Shown one piece after another: positions 30,675-40,129 of a DNA stretch of 41,941 nt. Both the position numbers and the translations under genes were made by a program. Source of the stretch: Paludibacteraceae bacterium (GTDB taxonomy: Bacteria > Bacteroidota > Bacteroidia > Bacteroidales > Paludibacteraceae); the NCBI GenBank assembly GCA_017551025.1, contig JAFZNG010000018.1, positions 1-41,941 on the forward strand. The letters run 5' to 3'. Each line of letters opens with the position of its first letter. The first letter of the stretch is position 1. A model generated the notes under the pieces. It worked only from the letters and a program-made list of their open reading frames with translations, was not told where the DNA came from and searched no databases.

Positions 30675-32546
30675 GTGAAGAATATTGTAGTTAGATTTTG
30701 TGGCGACTCCGGTGACGGAATGCAGTTGACGGGTTCGCTCTTTTCGTCTCTGAGTGCCATCCTTGGCCATGAGATTTCCACCCTACCCGACTTCCCGGCC
30801 GAGATACGTGCACCGCAAGGTACACTGGGTGGCGTTAGCGGTTTCCAAGTAGAACTTGGAACTGATGTATTTACCCCGGGTGACAAAGCCGACGTGATCG
30901 TGGCGATGAACGCTGCGGCACTGAAAGTATGTACCTTAGGAAGTCATTTTAACCATCCGCAGGCACATTACGATGAGGAGTTCTCATACTTCCACCGCCA
31001 CGCGATCGTTATCGTAGATACCGATTCGCTCACGGACAAAGACTTGGAGAAAGCGCAATACCACACGGATAACCCGTTCGAAGAACTGGGTATACCGGAG
31101 AGTGTGCAGATCGTGCCGGTTGCCCTGACAACGCTAACAAAAGAGGCACTTAAGGACTCGGGCATGGACAACAAGGCAATGCTTAAGAGCCGGAATATGT
31201 TCGCTCTCGGCGTGATATGCTGGCTATTTGACGAACCGATGGACAAGGCAATTCACCTGCTGGAAGAGAAATTCAAGAAGAAGCCCGCACTGGTAGCACC
31301 GAATACAAAGGTGCTGGTGGACGGTTACAACTACGGACAGAATTTGGCGCTGAGCGTGAACCAGATAAGGCTCGATTCGTCAGCCGTCAACCATCAGCCA
31401 TCAGCTGGTCGCTACACGTCTATCGCAGGTAACCGCGCAACAGCATTCGGACTGATAGCCGCCGCAGAGAAAGCGAGTAAGCATCTCTTCCTAGGATCGT
31501 ATCCTATCACGCCCGCCACGGATATCCTGCATGAGTTGGCAGCACGCAAAGATATGAACGTCATGGCCGTACAGGCCGAGGACGAGATTGCCGGTGTTTG
31601 TACGGCAATCGGAGCCGCCTTTGCCGGTGATCTGGCCTGCACAACGACCAGCGGTCCGGGTCTGAGCCTTAAGAGCGAGGCCATCGGATTGGCCGTCATG
31701 GCCGAACTACCGTTGGTAGTAGTAGACGTACAACGTGGCGGACCGAGTACGGGTCTGCCCACCAAGACCGAGCAGACCGATCTCATGCAGGCATTGTACG
31801 GTCGCAACGGCGAGTGCCCGGCAGTAGTACTGGCTGCCAGCACCAGCGCCAATTGCTTTGACTTCGCCTACGAAGCCTGCCGCATCGCACTGGAGAACAT
31901 GACACCGGTAATCCTCTTGACCGACACGTATCTGGCCAACGGAACTGCACTATGGCGAATCCCGAAGATGGCCGACCTACCAATGATCACGCCGCAGAGC
32001 GTGCCAGAAGAGTTGAAGGGCAAATACAACCCCGCACTGCGCGACGAACGTCAGGTGCGTTACTGGGCATTCCCCGGTATGGAGGGGTATGAGCACCGCA
32101 ATATAGGACTGGAACGTGACGCTGAGCGCGGCACGATTTCCACCAACCCTGAGAACCACGAGATCATGGTGCGTGCGCGTCAGCAGAAGATCGCACAAGT
32201 GGCAGAGCGTATTCCCGAACTGAAGGTAATCAAGCCGTCTGCTGTCAACCATCATCCTTCAGACATCTTACTCGTAGGTTGGGGATCGACGGAAGGTCAT
32301 CTGCGCGCCGCCGCACAGGAACTGGGTTGCGACCTCGCACAGTTTAATTATATCATGCCGCTGCCAAAGAATACGAAGGAAGTGCTCAGCCAGTACAAAC
32401 GCGTCATCGTTTGCGAACTGAACACCGGGCAATTCGCTAATTACCTGCGCGCACAAGTGCCGGGCATCGAGATCGAGCAATATAATGAGATTCAGGGACA
32501 GCCGTTTGCCGTTGAACGAATCGTGCGATACGTTCAACAGAATTGA
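30675..32546 (+). CDS. korA: 2-oxoacid:ferredoxin oxidoreductase, alpha (fused gamma-alpha) subunit
   Basis: Oxidises 2-oxoglutarate (or another 2-oxoacid) with CoA, passing electrons to ferredoxin. The 623-residue protein starts with GTG. It has an N-terminal gamma domain (VRFCGDSGDGMQLTGSLFS, DFPAEIRAPQGTLGGV), then the alpha domains (GNRATAFGLIAAAEKA, YPITPATDILHELA, EDEIAGVCTAIGAAFAGD, TTTSGPGLSLKSEAIGLA) and a C-terminal domain II. Both interdomain linkers (SSAVNHQPSAG and SAVNHHPSD) come from the same 7-nt repeat. korB and dedA follow. The 2-oxoglutarate role is the usual annotation in this phylum, and the substrate is not proved. Confidence 0.93.
   Translation: MKNIVVRFCGDSGDGMQLTGSLFSSLSAILGHEISTLPDFPAEIRAPQGTLGGVSGFQVELGTDVFTPGDKADVIVAMNAAALKVCTLGSHFNHPQAHYDEEFSYFHRHAIVIVDTDSLTDKDLEKAQYHTDNPFEELGIPESVQIVPVALTTLTKEALKDSGMDNKAMLKSRNMFALGVICWLFDEPMDKAIHLLEEKFKKKPALVAPNTKVLVDGYNYGQNLALSVNQIRLDSSAVNHQPSAGRYTSIAGNRATAFGLIAAAEKASKHLFLGSYPITPATDILHELAARKDMNVMAVQAEDEIAGVCTAIGAAFAGDLACTTTSGPGLSLKSEAIGLAVMAELPLVVVDVQRGGPSTGLPTKTEQTDLMQALYGRNGECPAVVLAASTSANCFDFAYEACRIALENMTPVILLTDTYLANGTALWRIPKMADLPMITPQSVPEELKGKYNPALRDERQVRYWAFPGMEGYEHRNIGLERDAERGTISTNPENHEIMVRARQQKIAQVAERIPELKVIKPSAVNHHPSDILLVGWGSTEGHLRAAAQELGCDLAQFNYIMPLPKNTKEVLSQYKRVIVCELNTGQFANYLRAQVPGIEIEQYNEIQGQPFAVERIVRYVQQN
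31386..31405 (+). repeat. In-gene 7-nt tandem repeat in korA, first linker
   Basis: GTCAACC, ATCAGCC, ATCAGC. It encodes VNHQPSA between the gamma and alpha parts of the protein. Confidence 0.75.
32244..32264 (+). repeat. In-gene 7-nt tandem repeat in korA, second linker
   Basis: GTCAACC, ATCATCC, TTCAGAC: same leading unit as the first korA tract. It encodes VNHHPSD before the C-terminal domain. Confidence 0.6.
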
Positions 32547-32572
32547 AAATTGAAAATTGAAAATTGACAATC
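32545..32572 (+). repeat. 7-nt tandem repeat filling the korA-korB spacer
   Basis: GAAAATT three times, then GACAATC. The korA stop codon TGA overlaps the first unit and the korB ATG follows the last unit directly. Confidence 0.85.
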
Positions 32573-33604
32573 ATGGAAGCAAGTCAATTCAAATCAGATC
32601 ACTACGTACGTTTTTGTCCGGGTTGCGGTGATCACGCTATCTGCATGGCGCTACAGAAAGCCATGGCGCAGATAGGTATTCCGACCCACCAGGTGGCTGT
32701 TATCTCGGGTATCGGATGTTCGAGCCGTATGCCGCACTACCTGAACACTTACGGATTCAATACGATACACGGTCGCGGTGGTGCGATTGCCACCGGTGTG
32801 AAGACCAGTCACCCAGAACTGACCGTTTGGCAGATGTCCGGCGACGGTGACTGTCTGGCCATAGGCGGTAACCACTTCATCCACGAGATACGCCGTAATG
32901 TAGACCTGAACGTCTGCATGTTCAACAACCGCATCTACGGCCTGACGAAAGGTCAGTACTCGCCCACGAGTGCCAAGGGATTTGTGAGCAAGTCCAGTCC
33001 GTTCGGCACCATAGAGCGTCCGTTTGTACCGGCACAGTTGGTACTCGGCGCACGCGGCACTTTCTTCGCCCGCACACTGGACGTAGATATGCCGACGACA
33101 GTAGACTGTCTGGTTGCAGCACAACAGCATAAGGGTTGCTCCATCGTAGAATGTCTGGTCAACTGTGTCATCTTCAACAACGGCACGCACGCCTGGATCG
33201 CCGACCGCGAACAACGTGCCGAGCATAGCATCGTGCTCAAGCACGGCGAGAAGATGATCTTCGGCAAGAACCGCGATAAGGGACTGACCGTAGAGATCGA
33301 CCCTGTGACCTTCGTGCCAAAAATGATTGTCGTATCGGCTGATGACCCGCGTGTACTGGTGCACGACGCTACGCAGCCCGATCCGACGCTGCATCGTCTG
33401 CTCGGTCTGATGGGGCAAGAACGCATCGAGAGTGTCAACGCAGAGGTAGACAACGACCTGCCGGTGGCATTGGGTGTCATCCGCAACGTAGAGGAAGAGA
33501 CCTACGACCATGCCGTAAGCCGTCAGATAGAAGAGGTGCGCAGCAAAGCAAAGGCGCACAACTTTGACGAACTGACCGAAACGCTGGAGAGCTGGACCCT
33601 ATGA
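32573..33604 (+). CDS. korB: 2-oxoacid:ferredoxin oxidoreductase, beta subunit
   Basis: Thiamine-diphosphate-binding subunit that pairs with KorA. The 343-residue protein has FCPGCGDHAI at the N-terminus, VISGIGCSSRMPHYL, HGRGGAIATGVK, the ThDP/metal motif GDGDCLAIGGNHFIHEIRRN and FNNRIYGLTKGQYSPTS. I chose the ATG at 32573; a TTG 9 nt upstream lies inside the AT-rich repeat. Its last four bases (ATGA) are shared with the start of dedA. Confidence 0.95.
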   Translation: MEASQFKSDHYVRFCPGCGDHAICMALQKAMAQIGIPTHQVAVISGIGCSSRMPHYLNTYGFNTIHGRGGAIATGVKTSHPELTVWQMSGDGDCLAIGGNHFIHEIRRNVDLNVCMFNNRIYGLTKGQYSPTSAKGFVSKSSPFGTIERPFVPAQLVLGARGTFFARTLDVDMPTTVDCLVAAQQHKGCSIVECLVNCVIFNNGTHAWIADREQRAEHSIVLKHGEKMIFGKNRDKGLTVEIDPVTFVPKMIVVSADDPRVLVHDATQPDPTLHRLLGLMGQERIESVNAEVDNDLPVALGVIRNVEEETYDHAVSRQIEEVRSKAKAHNFDELTETLESWTL

Positions 33605-34251
33605 GCCTAGTTGACGACCTGATCACATGGTACTCGGTGCATATGAACTATGCATCGATTACCGGCCTGATGGCCGTAGAATCTTCGTTCATCCCCTTTC
33701 CGAGCGAAGTTGTCATCCCGCCGGCTGCCTTCGTAGCCGGTCAACCGGAGAGCGTACTGTGCGCCACGGGGAACTATCCCGTGGACGTGCTGTTCATCGT
33801 GCTGTTCGGTACGTTAGGCGCCATGATCGGGGCAATCATCAATTATGCCCTCTCCGTATGGCTCGGCCGACTGATCATCTATAAGTTCGCCGACTCACGT
33901 TTGGGGCATATGTGTCTACTCTCGAGCGAGAAATTAGAGCGTGCGGAGGCTTATTTCCGCGAGAAAGGTAATGTATCCACCTTTGTAGGCCGTTTCATAC
34001 CGGGTATCCGTCAGTTGATCTCTATTCCCGCAGGATTGAGCCGCATGCATTTCGGTGCGTTTCTATGGTGGACATTCCTGGGGGCATTTATCTGGAACTG
34101 CATCCTCGCCCTGCTCGGTTACGTAGCCGCAGGCCAAATGAGCCTTATCAAAGAATATAGCCACGAACTAAGCGTGGCTATACTCGGACTGCTCGGATTG
34201 GCAGTCATCTATTTTATCGTCAAACGTCTTATTGCTTCAACCAAGCGATAA
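33601..34251 (+). CDS. DedA-family membrane protein
   Basis: The 216-residue inner-membrane protein has the DedA (SNARE-associated, VTT) features: SSFIPFPSEVVIPPAAF near the start, GAMIGAIINYALSVWLGR, then the re-entrant-loop motif FVGRFIPGIRQLISIPAGLSRM and FLGAFIWN. DedA proteins support membrane lipid scrambling, notably of undecaprenyl phosphate or phosphatidylethanolamine, and envelope integrity. It overlaps korB by 4 nt, so the two are translationally coupled, though no functional link is obvious. It overlaps the convergent Wzz-like gene by 23 nt. Confidence 0.92.
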   Translation: MSLVDDLITWYSVHMNYASITGLMAVESSFIPFPSEVVIPPAAFVAGQPESVLCATGNYPVDVLFIVLFGTLGAMIGAIINYALSVWLGRLIIYKFADSRLGHMCLLSSEKLERAEAYFREKGNVSTFVGRFIPGIRQLISIPAGLSRMHFGAFLWWTFLGAFIWNCILALLGYVAAGQMSLIKEYSHELSVAILGLLGLAVIYFIVKRLIASTKR

Positions 34252-35203
34252 GGCGTTTGCGTTGTTCGATCAGGGCAGCCAGTGCGCAGCCTAACAACCA
34301 TCCCGTAACAGCAAATACCGGCAGGCAACGACGACGCGAATTGAGCGGCGCCGGTACGAGTGAGAAATGATTCTCGAGAACGACCGGTGCGGTGGCCAGC
34401 GAAGCACGGTAATCCATGCGCTCCGTACGCGCGTGTTGCGCGTATATATCTTTAAGGAATAGACGCATCTTACGATCGCCCGCAAAGGTAATGCCTTCCT
34501 GGCTGGTCGAGAGTGAGACACCCGGCGTAGTATGGAAATAGTACTGGGACGTCAGACTATCGAGTTTCTCGAGTTGTTCGTGATTGAATCGAATCTCGCG
34601 TTGGAGGTTGGGCATATAGGTCTTATAAGCCACTTGCATCGCCTCGTCGGCATTGAGGAAGGCAAGCATATCGCGCTCTACGGTCTCGAGCAGCGCTATA
34701 TTGCGGCGCTTCATCGTAAACTGCAAGCAGAGACGGTCACGCATTTGCACCTCTACCGTATCCTTCGGCGAGGATTTGTGCTTGAAGTCGATATAATCCC
34801 CTACGGAGTCGGGACGCACATCAATGACGCGATAGGTTCGCAAATCACCGATCGTACGGCCGTAGATATGTCCGGCCATCGGTTCGTCGAGCGGCAGGGT
34901 CTGCGCAGCCTGAAGTACTGCATAGCGTTGTTCGAACTGCTGGATAGACGGACCGTTCAACAGGGCGATTGCCCGAACCTGGTAAGTCTGGTTATCGAGA
35001 CGCGTATAGTAGTAGCCGGCGCCGATCATGAGCAGCAGTACGGGGATAACGATCCACCATAGACGGTAGGTCAACCGTATCAGCGCGGCCACCCAACGGC
35101 CTACGGCACAGCAGGCACGACCGATACCACGTGCGCAGAGCACGCAGAGATCCCAGAAATTCATTTCATTGCCCACGTTGGGCACGTTCTTTTCTTTATC
35201 CAT
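34229..35203 (-). CDS. Wzz-like chain-length-determinant family membrane protein
   Basis: The 324-residue protein has two membrane helices, about 49-68 (WWIVIPVLLLMIGAGYYY) and near 296-313 (FAVTGWLLGCALAALI), enclosing a periplasmic domain rich in charged helices, with a proline-containing VPAPLNSRRR just before the second helix. This is the layout of Wzz/polysaccharide co-polymerase proteins, which set glycan chain length. It has no tyrosine-kinase domain. It lies 15 nt after ftsZ on the same strand, an unusual partner for the division genes, and overlaps dedA by 23 nt. A different role for this fold is possible. Confidence 0.7.
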   Translation of the reverse strand: MDKEKNVPNVGNEMNFWDLCVLCARGIGRACCAVGRWVAALIRLTYRLWWIVIPVLLLMIGAGYYYTRLDNQTYQVRAIALLNGPSIQQFEQRYAVLQAAQTLPLDEPMAGHIYGRTIGDLRTYRVIDVRPDSVGDYIDFKHKSSPKDTVEVQMRDRLCLQFTMKRRNIALLETVERDMLAFLNADEAMQVAYKTYMPNLQREIRFNHEQLEKLDSLTSQYYFHTTPGVSLSTSQEGITFAGDRKMRLFLKDIYAQHARTERMDYRASLATAPVVLENHFSLVPAPLNSRRRCLPVFAVTGWLLGCALAALIEQRKRLIAWLKQ

Positions 35204-35218
35204 AATAGTGACTGGTAT

Positions 35219-36595
35219 TTATCGGCGGCGTGTCCAAGCGGGTGCCGAAGGATTGGTAAAACTAGGCGTCATCGACGGGTCGGTAATACGAACGGGTTCG
35301 TCCATCGGTGATACGGACGGCGCAGGTGTCGGCGCTGCAGGACGAGCCGCAGGGCGGGCAGGCTGTGCAGGCTGAACCGGCTGTACGGGACGCGCAACAG
35401 GTTGAGCCGCGGGTACAGGCACAGGTCCGGACTCTGAGGAGATAATAATATCACCGTCGAAGGTAGGTCCCTGCGCCGCCTGGGAAGCCACTTGTGAGAT
35501 AGTAGCCGTCAGATCGATAGGTGTCTGCGAAGCCTCGGCAACCGGTTCGGGTTGCTTGGTCGGATAATTCTGCTCGATGGCCTCCTGAATCGACACAGTA
35601 CCGGGAATCTCTACACCGTCTAGCACCGGAATATCGCTCACCTCATAACCGGTGGCGATGATAGTTACGCGTACGTCTTCGCCTAGCGTATCGTCGATAG
35701 AAGCGCCCCACTGCACTTCAACGTCAGAGCCTACCTCGCGTACAAACTCGTTGATCTGCTCGATCTCGTTCATGAGGATAGCATGGTCGGTAGAGCAGTA
35801 GAACTGGAGAAGGACGCGCTTTGCACCGTGTACGTCGTTGGCGTTAGCCAGCGGCGAGTTAAGGGCATTGTCGATTGCGCGGGAGATACGGCGTTCGCCT
35901 CCGGCCTGACCGACATTCATGATAGCTACGTTACCGTTGCGCAGCGTATTGCGCACGTCGGCAAAGTCGGTATTGATATATCCCGGCACGGTGATGATCT
36001 CCGCAATCGCCTTGGCGGCATTGCATACGACATCGTCTGACTTAGAGAACGCATTGAGGAAGTCAAGATCAGGATAGATCTGGACGAGTTTCTCATTGTT
36101 GATAATCAGTATCGCATCGACATGCTGGGCCAGTGCGGCCACGCCGGTCATAGCCTTGAGAATCTTCTTCTCGCCCTCGAACTGGAAGGGGATCGTCACG
36201 ATACCTACGGTCAGAATACCGAGTTTCTGGGCTTCCTCGGCGATGATAGCCGATGCACCGGTACCGGTACCACCACCCATCGTAGCTGTGATGAATACCA
36301 TCTGCGTACCGTCGTCGAGTGCTTCGTGGATACGTTCGCGGCTCTCATCCGCATACTTACGAGCAGCCTCCGGATCACCTCCAGCACCGAGTCCGGGACC
36401 CAGTTGCAGTTTAGCAGCCACACCGGATTTGGTCAGCACCTGCTTGTCGGTATTGCAGACCAAAAAACTAACGTCGTGGATACCCTGGCGCTGCATGTAG
36501 TTGACGGCATTACAACCGCCACCGCCTACACCGATCACCTTGATAAGTGTATCCTCTTTAATGTTGACAGGAATAGGGATTAAATCTTTTTCCAT
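35219..36595 (-). CDS. ftsZ: Cell division protein FtsZ
   Basis: Tubulin-like GTPase that forms the division ring. The 458-residue protein has GVGGGGCNAVNYM (22-34), the tubulin signature GGGTGTG (107-113), NTDFADVRNTLRNG and NVGQAGGERRIS. Residues about 345-430 are a Pro/Ala/Gln/Val-rich linker with repeated VQP and ARP steps. The C-terminal peptide ends SAPAWTRRR, the usual binding site for FtsA. It ends the murC-ftsQ-ftsA-ftsZ cluster. Confidence 0.97.
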   Translation of the reverse strand: MEKDLIPIPVNIKEDTLIKVIGVGGGGCNAVNYMQRQGIHDVSFLVCNTDKQVLTKSGVAAKLQLGPGLGAGGDPEAARKYADESRERIHEALDDGTQMVFITATMGGGTGTGASAIIAEEAQKLGILTVGIVTIPFQFEGEKKILKAMTGVAALAQHVDAILIINNEKLVQIYPDLDFLNAFSKSDDVVCNAAKAIAEIITVPGYINTDFADVRNTLRNGNVAIMNVGQAGGERRISRAIDNALNSPLANANDVHGAKRVLLQFYCSTDHAILMNEIEQINEFVREVGSDVEVQWGASIDDTLGEDVRVTIIATGYEVSDIPVLDGVEIPGTVSIQEAIEQNYPTKQPEPVAEASQTPIDLTATISQVASQAAQGPTFDGDIIISSESGPVPVPAAQPVARPVQPVQPAQPARPAARPAAPTPAPSVSPMDEPVRITDPSMTPSFTNPSAPAWTRRR

Positions 36596-36627
36596 TGTTG
36601 CTATAGTGTATAATTATTCGTTTCGGA

Positions 36628-37917
36628 TTAGTATTCATCGTCAAGGAAGATCTTGAGCGTACCGTCCTTGAGACGATCCACCCACTTGGATTTCTTGACG
36701 GGTTCGCCGCGGTGCTCGGCCCGGTAATCACTACCTAGCAGAATGGCGCCGACGAGCGAAGAGTAGCCGGGTTCGAAGTACTTGGCATCCGTGGTCGTAT
36801 CGAGCAGCGTATCGTGGGCGCCGTAGAGCACCTTGACCTTGGTATGTTGTTGCACAAAGGCGTCCAGTCCGTTGAGCATACTACCGCCACCGGTGATATA
36901 AAGCGTCTCAATACGATCCTCGTACTTGGCAAACTCCTGCATGAGGGGCGAGAGAATCTCTTCGAGTTTCTGCTCGATAATACCCGCCAGACTGGCGGAG
37001 GTAAAGATGATCTCGCCGTTGACGCTATCATTGATGCTCAGTCGCAAGTTACGCTCCACCTGTGAGGGCGAGGCAAAACCGTATTTGCACTTGAGTTTCT
37101 CGGCCGTAGGTTCGGATATACCTTGCTGGGCAATTGCCCGCGTGATATGCAGTCCGCCCTGGGGCAGCACGATATTGAAGAGATAGGTTGTGCGCTTGAA
37201 GACCGTGAGCGTCGTAGTCTGTGCACCGAAGTCGAGCACAGCGCATCCGTGCTGAAGTACCTCGTCGCCATCCACGCAGGCGAAGGCGGATAGCAGCGCC
37301 TCCGGACGCAGGAAGGCACTCTCGATCGAACGGCCCGCCTGGTCGAAGCTCTTCTGGAGTTGGTCGTCGAGTTCGCGCTTACCGTAGAACGCAATAAAAT
37401 GCGCCTCGACCATCACGACTGCCTGGTCCTCTTTCGGTGCTTGTTCTTGTTCCTGACCGTCCAGCACGTAATAAGCCGGCACGAGGCCGAGAACGATGAT
37501 CTCCGGATAACGCTGTTCGATCTTGCGCTTGCATTCGCGCGTCATATCTTCGAGCAACTGCTTGGAGACAGGCCGCGGATGAATCTGGTCGCGCTTGGAC
37601 GACACATGGACGATACGCATCGACCGACCGCCTATCGTCACGAAAGCGGTAGGTAGACTATTGACGCCGATACGATTGGCCAGCAAACGAAGCACCTCGC
37701 TGATCATATAGCCCGTATTACTCGTCTGGGCTACTACACCGCGCTCTATCGCGTTCGGAAACTTGCGACTCTGCTCTACACCAAGAATATGGAAGAGGTC
37801 TTTGTTCTCCGCATTCTCTATACGTCGGGCAGCCAGGGCACGCACGCTATCACTACCCAGGTCAATCGCTACCAAGGGGAGTGTATCGGCTGTTATTTCT
37901 TTCTGTTTTCTAGCCAT
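36628..37917 (-). CDS. ftsA: Cell division protein FtsA
   Basis: Actin-like ATPase that ties FtsZ to the membrane. The 429-residue protein has the phosphate-1 motif VAIDLGSDSVRALA (about 17-30), the SHS2/1C subdomain, the phosphate-2 motif AVLDFGAQTTTLTVF and the adenosine motif LYITGGGSMLNGL. The C-terminus KSKWVDRLKDGTLKIFLDDEY has an amphipathic membrane-targeting helix followed by an acidic end. It begins 2 nt after ftsQ. Confidence 0.95.
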   Translation of the reverse strand: MARKQKEITADTLPLVAIDLGSDSVRALAARRIENAENKDLFHILGVEQSRKFPNAIERGVVAQTSNTGYMISEVLRLLANRIGVNSLPTAFVTIGGRSMRIVHVSSKRDQIHPRPVSKQLLEDMTRECKRKIEQRYPEIIVLGLVPAYYVLDGQEQEQAPKEDQAVVMVEAHFIAFYGKRELDDQLQKSFDQAGRSIESAFLRPEALLSAFACVDGDEVLQHGCAVLDFGAQTTTLTVFKRTTYLFNIVLPQGGLHITRAIAQQGISEPTAEKLKCKYGFASPSQVERNLRLSINDSVNGEIIFTSASLAGIIEQKLEEILSPLMQEFAKYEDRIETLYITGGGSMLNGLDAFVQQHTKVKVLYGAHDTLLDTTTDAKYFEPGYSSLVGAILLGSDYRAEHRGEPVKKSKWVDRLKDGTLKIFLDDEY

Positions 37918-37919
37918 GA

Positions 37920-38663
37920 TTATTCGTATCGTCCTATGACCTGATCGTCAAAGCGCAGGTCGAGTTGTCTATATGTTTTTTGTCGGATCTGCTCACCGCA
38001 ACGCATACGGAAATGCTGGAGTCGGCGGAGCTGCTTGGGATATTCCCGGAGGTCGCCCAACAGGATTTGAGTCGTATCGTCCCGAAGCAAAAGGGTATAT
38101 CGGTGGGGCTCGGGCAACCAGAGGTAATCCACCTCATCGCACCATATACTATCCCCCGCCAACCACTCGGCAAAGTCTGCCACCTCACCGCAGGTCTGCT
38201 GATGGGTAAGCGTGCCGCGCACCTCAAGCACTGTATCCCGGATAGTGGACCAGGCGGGAATAGGTGCTCGGTCGGTACCGACGAAATAATTCTCGTCAGC
38301 CGTCAAGACATGTAGCATCGGTGTGCGTTGGGTCAAACATACGCGCATATGACCGTCGATAGTCATATAGCAGTCGGCTGTTGCGAGTATAGGATGCGCC
38401 TCGAGTGTATCTTCGATGAGTTGGAGATTAAGTTCGCTCACGCGCTTACCTACCGGATCAAGTCCGACGGTTCGGAGGTAATGCACCACCTGAGCCGGCG
38501 TGATATACCGATGCTCGATACTATCCTCGAGCACGCAGGTCACCGATTGGCATCGCGTCTCATGGGCATCGCGGTCTTGGGGCACGACGCTCATCACGCC
38601 CACGTAGGCCGTGACCAGCACGATCGCCAGGATCAGTAATATGGATTTCCAACCTATTCGCAT
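37920..38663 (-). CDS. ftsQ: Cell division protein FtsQ/DivIB
   Basis: The 247-residue bitopic protein has one N-terminal membrane helix (ILLILAIVLVTAYVGVM, about 8-24) and a periplasmic part with a POTRA-like segment (YITPAQVVHYLRTVGLDPVGK) followed by the FtsQ beta domain (HMRVCLTQRTPMLHVLTADENYFVGTD). Position between murC and ftsA confirms the call, as overall similarity in this family is low. Confidence 0.88.
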   Translation of the reverse strand: MRIGWKSILLILAIVLVTAYVGVMSVVPQDRDAHETRCQSVTCVLEDSIEHRYITPAQVVHYLRTVGLDPVGKRVSELNLQLIEDTLEAHPILATADCYMTIDGHMRVCLTQRTPMLHVLTADENYFVGTDRAPIPAWSTIRDTVLEVRGTLTHQQTCGEVADFAEWLAGDSIWCDEVDYLWLPEPHRYTLLLRDDTTQILLGDLREYPKQLRRLQHFRMRCGEQIRQKTYRQLDLRFDDQVIGRYE

Positions 38664-38679
38664 CTATCCGACAAGAGGT

Positions 38680-40068
38680 TTATATTTTTTTCAGCGCCTT
38701 CTTCAGGTCCGGCACCAGACGGTCGATATCTCCCGCGCCAAGCGTCATGACGGCTACGGGACGGTTGATCTCCTGCACACGACGAACGACCGTTTCCACC
38801 AGTTGCGGTTTCTCCACCAGCGATCGGTGCTCGGCTGTCAGTTTCTCGAGCAAGGCATCGGATGTCACGCCCTCGATTGGCAATTCGCGTGCCGGGTAGA
38901 TAGGCAGAAGGATCACCTCGTTGGCACGGGAGAGCACGGCGGCGAATGCATCCATAAAGTCGCGCGTACGGGTAAACAAGTGGGGTTGGAAGATGACCAG
39001 ACTATAGCGATCGGGGAAGAGGCGATGGATCGACTCCACGGATGCCTGCAACTCCTGCGGGTGATGGGCATAATCATCGATATACGCCACCTTCGGGGTA
39101 TGTACATGAACATTAAAGCGTCGGTACACACCCGAGAAGGACGAGAGTCCCGAGCGCAACTCATGCGCCGAGACGCCGTTCAACCAAGCCACCGCCATAG
39201 CGGCTACGCTATTCTCGATGTTCACCCATACGGGTACACCCAGGCGCAAATCAGAAAGCGTCTCGGTAGGCGTATGGAAATCGAAACAGATCTTCGCATC
39301 ACGGACGCGGATATTATCTGCATAGAAGTCGGCCTCGTCATCACCTACGGCGTAGGTATAGCATTTCACGCCCTTACGAAGACGCTGCTCGAACGGCAGG
39401 TCTTTTTTGACCACCAGCGCACCGGTAATCAGGGATGTATACTGGCTAAACGCCTCGCGATAAGCCTCCGGCGTGCCGTAAATATCCAAATGGTCAGGAT
39501 CTACGGACGTGATAATCGACATATACGGCTTAAGGTGATGGAAGGAGCGATCGTACTCGTCTGCCTCCACCACGACATAACTGCTGTCGCGCAGCAAGAG
39601 ATTGGTGCCGTAGTTGTTAGATACACCGCCGAGAAAAGCATTGGTGCCGATCTCGGACTGATACAGCAGATGGGCCAGGATCGTAGAAGTCGTCGTCTTA
39701 CCGTGGGTACCCGCTACGCAGAGTGCTTTTAGATGCTCGGTTACCAGTCCGAGCACTTCGCTACGCTTACGGATGTCATAGCCTTGCTCACGCAAGAACG
39801 TATACACACGGCTGTCCTCCGGCACAGCAGGCGTACGCACTACGAGCGTGCGTCGAGGCGAGAGATCATATGTCTCGAGACGTTCCGGATCATCTTCAAA
39901 GAATATACTCAGTCCTTCTTTCTCCAGTTGCTCGGTAAGGGGCGAAGGCGTACGGTCATACCCGCTCACGCGATACCCGCGCGAATGAAAATAACGCGCC
40001 AACGCACTCATCCCAATGCCGCCTATTCCCAGAAAAAATAAGGATTGTATGTCAGATTGTTGTAACAT
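38680..40068 (-). CDS. murC: UDP-N-acetylmuramate--L-alanine ligase
   Basis: Adds L-alanine to UDP-MurNAc in peptidoglycan synthesis. The 462-residue protein starts at the ATG at 40068 (MLQQSDIQSLFFLGIGGIGMS); a longer frame would run through the promoter. It has the Rossmann GIGGIGMS (14-21), the ATP loop GTHGKTTT (120-127), the HxxH/Asp-rich DYAHHPQE and FQPHLFTRT. It is the first gene of the murC-ftsQ-ftsA-ftsZ run; murG, its usual upstream neighbour, is not here, since the divergent glyS replaces it. Confidence 0.96.
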   Translation of the reverse strand: MLQQSDIQSLFFLGIGGIGMSALARYFHSRGYRVSGYDRTPSPLTEQLEKEGLSIFFEDDPERLETYDLSPRRTLVVRTPAVPEDSRVYTFLREQGYDIRKRSEVLGLVTEHLKALCVAGTHGKTTTSTILAHLLYQSEIGTNAFLGGVSNNYGTNLLLRDSSYVVVEADEYDRSFHHLKPYMSIITSVDPDHLDIYGTPEAYREAFSQYTSLITGALVVKKDLPFEQRLRKGVKCYTYAVGDDEADFYADNIRVRDAKICFDFHTPTETLSDLRLGVPVWVNIENSVAAMAVAWLNGVSAHELRSGLSSFSGVYRRFNVHVHTPKVAYIDDYAHHPQELQASVESIHRLFPDRYSLVIFQPHLFTRTRDFMDAFAAVLSRANEVILLPIYPARELPIEGVTSDALLEKLTAEHRSLVEKPQLVETVVRRVQEINRPVAVMTLGAGDIDRLVPDLKKALKKI

Positions 40069-40097
40069 ATACACAATACTCCAATATAAAAAGTGCG

Positions 40098-40129
40098 CAA
40101 AGGTACGAAAAAATTTGCATATATGCAAA
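40098..40129 (-). promoter_or_regulatory. Promoter of the murC-fts cluster
   Basis: Minus strand TTTG (40129-40126), 20 nt, TACCTTTG (40105-40098), then CGC. The upstream element is one half of the palindrome TTTGCATATATGCAAA shared with glyS. Confidence 0.78.
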
